DNA from: Dehalococcoidales bacterium
Lineage (GTDB): Bacteria > Chloroflexota > Dehalococcoidia > Dehalococcoidales > JAUXAE01
Length of the DNA stretch: 17,589 nucleotides
Reading direction: 5' to 3'
Assembly (NCBI GenBank): GCA_030620035.1
Contig: JAUXAE010000009.1
Span: 1-17,589 of the forward strand
Part shown: positions 14,933 to 17,589 of the stretch, piece by piece
Numbering within the stretch: position 1 is the stretch's first letter
How the letters are laid out: every line of letters starts with the position of its first letter
The notes under the pieces: model-generated
Database searches by the model: none
The model's input: only the letters and a program-made list of their open reading frames with translations
What the model was told of the DNA's origin: nothing
Program-made: the position numbers and the translations under genes

Positions 14933-14961
14933 TTGTCAGGGATTTCTGACTATGCTAATAT
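14933..14961 (+). promoter_or_regulatory. Promoter for rpmB
   Basis: TTGTCA (14933-14938) and TAATAT (14956-14961) lie 17 bases apart, with TG one base before the -10 (extended form). The transcript would start near 14968, leaving a 52-base leader. It overlaps the facing fakA promoter region. Confidence 0.55.
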
Positions 14962-14972
14962 ATACCGACGGC

Positions 14973-15001
14973 ATTTTATATTAAATTTCTGGCCCAGTCA
15001 A
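14973..15001 (-). promoter_or_regulatory. Promoter for fakA operon
   Basis: On the minus strand TTGACT (14996-15001) and TAAAAT (14973-14978) are 17 bases apart. The transcript would start near 14966, about 67 bases before the fakA ATG. The start sites of this promoter and the rpmB promoter nearly coincide, so RNA polymerases bound at the two would face each other. Confidence 0.55.
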
Positions 15002-15019
15002 AGGAGAAGATACAGCGTT

Positions 15020-15208
15020 ATGAAATGTGATTTATGTGGCAAGTCGCCCCAGTTTGGCCACAATGTCAGCCACTCTAAGCGCCGTACCAATCGGCACTGG
15101 CTGCCCAATATTCATCCGGTTACCATCGTGAGAAACGGCCGCAAGACAAGGCTCAACCTGTGTACCCGATGCCTGCGCAGCCAGCACAAGGCGGCCAGAG
15201 CCGTCTAA
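15020..15208 (+). CDS. rpmB: 50S ribosomal protein L28
   Basis: A 62-residue ribosomal protein of the large subunit. It begins MKCDLCGKSPQFGHNVSHSK and continues SKRRTNRHWLPNIHPV, both diagnostic. CDLC and CTRC (two Cys pairs) make it the zinc-binding version. The frame is open further upstream, but homologues begin at this methionine, and AAGGAG stands 13 bases before the ATG, a rather long spacing. It is divergent from fakA, the same arrangement as rpmB and yloU-yloV in Bacillus. Confidence 0.96.
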   Translation: MKCDLCGKSPQFGHNVSHSKRRTNRHWLPNIHPVTIVRNGRKTRLNLCTRCLRSQHKAARAV

Positions 15209-15223
15209 AAACCTTTCTTAGCC

Positions 15224-15255
15224 TACCCCCTTTAATTTTTAATTGATTTGGGGTA
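15224..15255. terminator. Weak bidirectional terminator candidate
   Basis: A 6-base inverted repeat (TACCCC 15224-15229, GGGGTA 15250-15255) encloses an A/T-rich loop of 20 bases between the convergent ends of rpmB and argH. The short stem and long loop make it weak; no good T-run follows on the plus strand. Confidence 0.25.
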
Positions 15256-15280
15256 ACTGTTTATGCCTCTGCTGGTTACT

Positions 15281-16660
15281 TTAACCCTTGCTATCACCGA
15301 TTATCTTCTTGGCTCTGGCCAGTGCCCGGGCCACCTGTTTTTGGGCTGTGCCACCGACAGTATCCCTGGCGGCGATAGAGGAAGCCACTGTGACCCGATA
15401 GACATCCGGCTCAAATAGCGGAGAGAACCGCTGATACTCATCCAGCTTAAGCTCCTTAAACAACCTACCCTTTTCCAGGGCATAGCTTACCAGTCGGGCC
15501 ACGATGCCATGAGCTTGGCGAAAGGCCTCCCCCTTCTTAACCAGGTAATCGGCTAGATCGGTGGCCAGGATATAGCCCTGCTCGGTTGCCCGCTGCATGT
15601 TTTCTGCCTTGACCTTTAGGGTTTTGACCAGGCCACTGAGCACCTCCAGGGTGGCCAGCAGGCTATCAACGCTATCAAAAAGGCCCTCTTTGTCCTCCTG
15701 CATATCCCGGTTGTAGGCCAGGGGCAGGGCCTTCAGGGTTGCCAGCAGGGCCATCAGATGGCCGTAGACCCGCCCCGTCTTGCCCCGGGCAAGCTCAGCG
15801 ACATCCGGGTTTTTCTTCTGGGGCATAAGGCTTGAGCCGGTGGCATAGGCCTCATCAAGCTCAACAGAATCAAATTCGGCCGAAGACCACAGGATAATCT
15901 CCTCAGCCAGCCGGGAGAGGTGCATCATGCAGATACTGGCGTCCGCCTGGTACTCCAGGACGAAGTCCCTATCAGAGACGGCATCAAGGCTGTTTTGGCT
16001 TATGCGGCCAAAGCCCAGTTCGGAGGCCAGGAACTCCCGGTCTATATTATAGGCAACACCGGCCAGGGCACCGCTGCCCAGGGGCATGACATCAGTCCGC
16101 TTCAGGCAGCAATTAAACCGCTCTACATCCCTCTCCAGCATCTCAAAGTAGGCTAAAAGGTGGTGGGCCAGCAAGATCGGCTGGGCCGGCTGAAGATGGG
16201 TGTAGCCGGGCATAACCACGTCCTGATTGTCCTCGGCCAGGCCCACCAGCGCCTGCTGAAGTCCCCTTAATCTGGCCGTGGTCTGCGATATGGCCTCCTT
16301 TAAAAAGAGACGCAGGTCCAGGGCCACCTGGTCATTGCGGGAGCGGGCCGTGTGCAACTTACCGGCTACCTCACCGGCCACCTCAAACAGGCGCCCCTCA
16401 ATGGCCATATGGATATCTTCTGCTTCCGCCTTGAAGTTAAACCTGCCCTGCTCTATCTCCTCGGCAATAGAGGTTAGCCCCTTGGTAATGGCCAAGGCTT
16501 CTTGGGCCGAGATGATACCCTGCCTGGCCAGCATTCTGGCGTGGGCAATACTGCCCCTAATATCGTGGCCGTAGAGACGCCTGTCAAAGGGCAGGGAAGA
16601 GGTATATTTTACTGCCAGTTCATTGGGCGATTTATCAAAACGCTTGCGGATATGGCTCAT
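15281..16660 (-). CDS. argH: Argininosuccinate lyase
   Basis: A 459-residue lyase of the fumarase/aspartase superfamily that splits argininosuccinate into arginine and fumarate, the last step of arginine synthesis. Conserved regions are KLHTARSRNDQ (101-111), GYTHLQPAQP (152-161, with the catalytic His155) and the flexible signature loop GSSLMPQKKNPD (275-286) bearing the catalytic serine. The length is normal. The N-terminus reads IRKRFDKSPNE where most relatives have WGGRF, so the first segment is slightly different. ATG overlaps the argG stop (ATGA); AGGAAAG within the argG end acts as ribosome site. Forms an operon with argG. Confidence 0.97.
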   Translation of the reverse strand: MSHIRKRFDKSPNELAVKYTSSLPFDRRLYGHDIRGSIAHARMLARQGIISAQEALAITKGLTSIAEEIEQGRFNFKAEAEDIHMAIEGRLFEVAGEVAGKLHTARSRNDQVALDLRLFLKEAISQTTARLRGLQQALVGLAEDNQDVVMPGYTHLQPAQPILLAHHLLAYFEMLERDVERFNCCLKRTDVMPLGSGALAGVAYNIDREFLASELGFGRISQNSLDAVSDRDFVLEYQADASICMMHLSRLAEEIILWSSAEFDSVELDEAYATGSSLMPQKKNPDVAELARGKTGRVYGHLMALLATLKALPLAYNRDMQEDKEGLFDSVDSLLATLEVLSGLVKTLKVKAENMQRATEQGYILATDLADYLVKKGEAFRQAHGIVARLVSYALEKGRLFKELKLDEYQRFSPLFEPDVYRVTVASSIAARDTVGGTAQKQVARALARAKKIIGDSKG

Positions 16661-17589
16661 TTTTCTTTCCTGTCTTTCGTCTCGGGCTCCTCTTCCTGGG
16701 CCAGGGGCTGTATCTGGGCCTGGGTCTTAACGGGAAGGCCCCAGATTTTAATAAAGCCGGCGGCGGCGCTCTGGTCAAACTGGTCACCCTTATCATAGGT
16801 GGCCAGGCCGTAATGGTAGAGTGAGTTCGGCGACTTTCGGCCGACAATGCTAAAATTCCCTTTAAAAAGCTTGAGCCTGACCGTTCCGCTAACAAAGTGC
16901 TGAGAGCTCTGAACATAGGCGGCCAGGTCCCGGCGCAGGGCGCTAAACCAAAGACCGTTGTAGATAAGGTCAGCATACTCGGCGGCCACCTTCTGCTTAA
17001 AACGCAGTTGCCCCTTTGACAGGGTCATTGCCTCCAGGGCCTGATGGGCGGCCAGCAGCACTACCGCCGCCGGTGCCTCATAGACCTCCCTTGATTTTAT
17101 GCCCACCAGCCGGTTCTCGACATGGTCAATGCGGCCGACGCCGTGGCCGCCGGCCAGCCTGTTTAGGCGCTGAATCAGGCTTAAGCCGTCCAGCCTCTGG
17201 CCGTCAATAGCCACCGGGATACCCTGCTCAAAAGAAATCTCCACATAGCCCGGTTCATCCGGGGCCTCACTGGCCGATTTTGTCCAGGCAAACACCTCCT
17301 CGGGTGGTTCCAGCCAGGGGTCTTCTAAGACGCCGCACTCAATACTGCGGCCCCACAGGTTTTCATCAATGGAATAGGGGCTGGCCGCAGTTATGGGCAG
17401 CGGGATGTCATTAGCTTGAGCATATTTAATGGTTTCTTCCCGGGTCATGCCCCATTCCCGGGCCGGGGCGATGACCCTAAGCTGGGGTGCCAGGGCACTA
17501 ACGCTGACCTCAAACCTTACTTGGTCATTGCCCTTGCCGGTGCAGCCGTGGGCCACAACTTCAGCCCCTTCCTCCAGGGCGGCGTCCAC
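16657..17589 (-). CDS. argG: Argininosuccinate synthase (5' end outside window)
   Basis: The last 310 residues of argininosuccinate synthase, which joins citrulline and aspartate using ATP. The window edge cuts off the N-terminal ATP pyrophosphatase motif (SGGxDxS), roughly the first 90 residues. Seen here: HGCTGKGNDQVRFE near the left side of the fragment, the substrate-binding ASPYSIDENLWGRSIECG, and EIxFExGIPV of the C-terminal domain. The C-terminus is a short charged tail (EEEPETKDRKEK) beyond the usual core. Frame is open to the window edge, so the true start lies beyond 17589. Overlaps argH by 4 bases. Confidence 0.96.
   Translation of the reverse strand: MDAALEEGAEVVAHGCTGKGNDQVRFEVSVSALAPQLRVIAPAREWGMTREETIKYAQANDIPLPITAASPYSIDENLWGRSIECGVLEDPWLEPPEEVFAWTKSASEAPDEPGYVEISFEQGIPVAIDGQRLDGLSLIQRLNRLAGGHGVGRIDHVENRLVGIKSREVYEAPAAVVLLAAHQALEAMTLSKGQLRFKQKVAAEYADLIYNGLWFSALRRDLAAYVQSSQHFVSGTVRLKLFKGNFSIVGRKSPNSLYHYGLATYDKGDQFDQSAAAGFIKIWGLPVKTQAQIQPLAQEEEPETKDRKEK

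Noticed and set aside
1..17589. CRISPR array, tRNA/rRNA genes, insertion sequences
   Set aside because: No regularly spaced repeats, cloverleaf-like sequences or transposase genes were seen; the window is almost fully covered by protein genes.

Overview
The window looks like a chromosomal core region of a Chloroflexota bacterium, most likely class Dehalococcoidia. The evidence is gene content and protein style: RecG with a long N-terminal extension, a YceD-rpmF-fab block, a FakA/FakB pair next to rpmB, and a moderately high GC content rich in GGCC. This placement is by recognition, not by a search. An acyl-CoA dehydrogenase and a complete-looking fatty-acid synthesis block suggest a free-living fermenter or acetogen-like member rather than a strict organohalide specialist; that is inference. 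Almost everything is on the minus strand; only a small Lrp/AsnC-type ligand-binding protein and rpmB are on the plus strand.

Layout from left to right. 1-292 is non-coding: two strong hairpins, one of them a dispersed-repeat-like element, and a probable terminator for acpP. 293-4700 (minus, read right to left) is a lipid/ribosome block: YceD (DUF177), rpmF, fabD, a TatD-type hydrolase, fabG, a Mth938/DUF498 protein, nusB and acpP. A sigma70-type promoter sits just upstream of YceD, and a second candidate lies in front of nusB-acpP. 4768-5919 is an acyl-CoA dehydrogenase that shares a divergent promoter region with the small ligand-binding protein at 6099-6329. The two -35 boxes lie in the two arms of one perfect inverted repeat.

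6355-14899 (minus) holds fakA, two fakB/DegV paralogues, recG, an encapsulated-ferritin-like protein, a HicB/HicA toxin-antitoxin pair and argS. Opposite fakA is rpmB on the plus strand; the two predicted promoters face each other in about 70 bp. The right end has argH and the 3' part of argG, overlapping by 4 bp, as an arginine biosynthesis pair.

Functional theme. FabD, FabG and AcpP are de novo fatty-acid synthesis. FakA plus two FakB proteins would activate free fatty acids to acyl-phosphate, and the acyl-CoA dehydrogenase would oxidise acyl-CoA. YceD/rpmF, rpmB, nusB and argS tie these to growth and translation. The order rpmB-fakA-recG-fabD-fabG-acpP recalls the Bacillus rpmB-yloU-yloV-sdaA-recG-fapR-plsX-fabD-fabG-acpA region. 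I see no unmistakably new multi-gene system. The best leads are the palindromic divergent promoter, the orphan encapsulated ferritin without an encapsulin, the FakB paralogue with an altered ligand-pocket residue, and an ACP with an insertion after its recognition helix.
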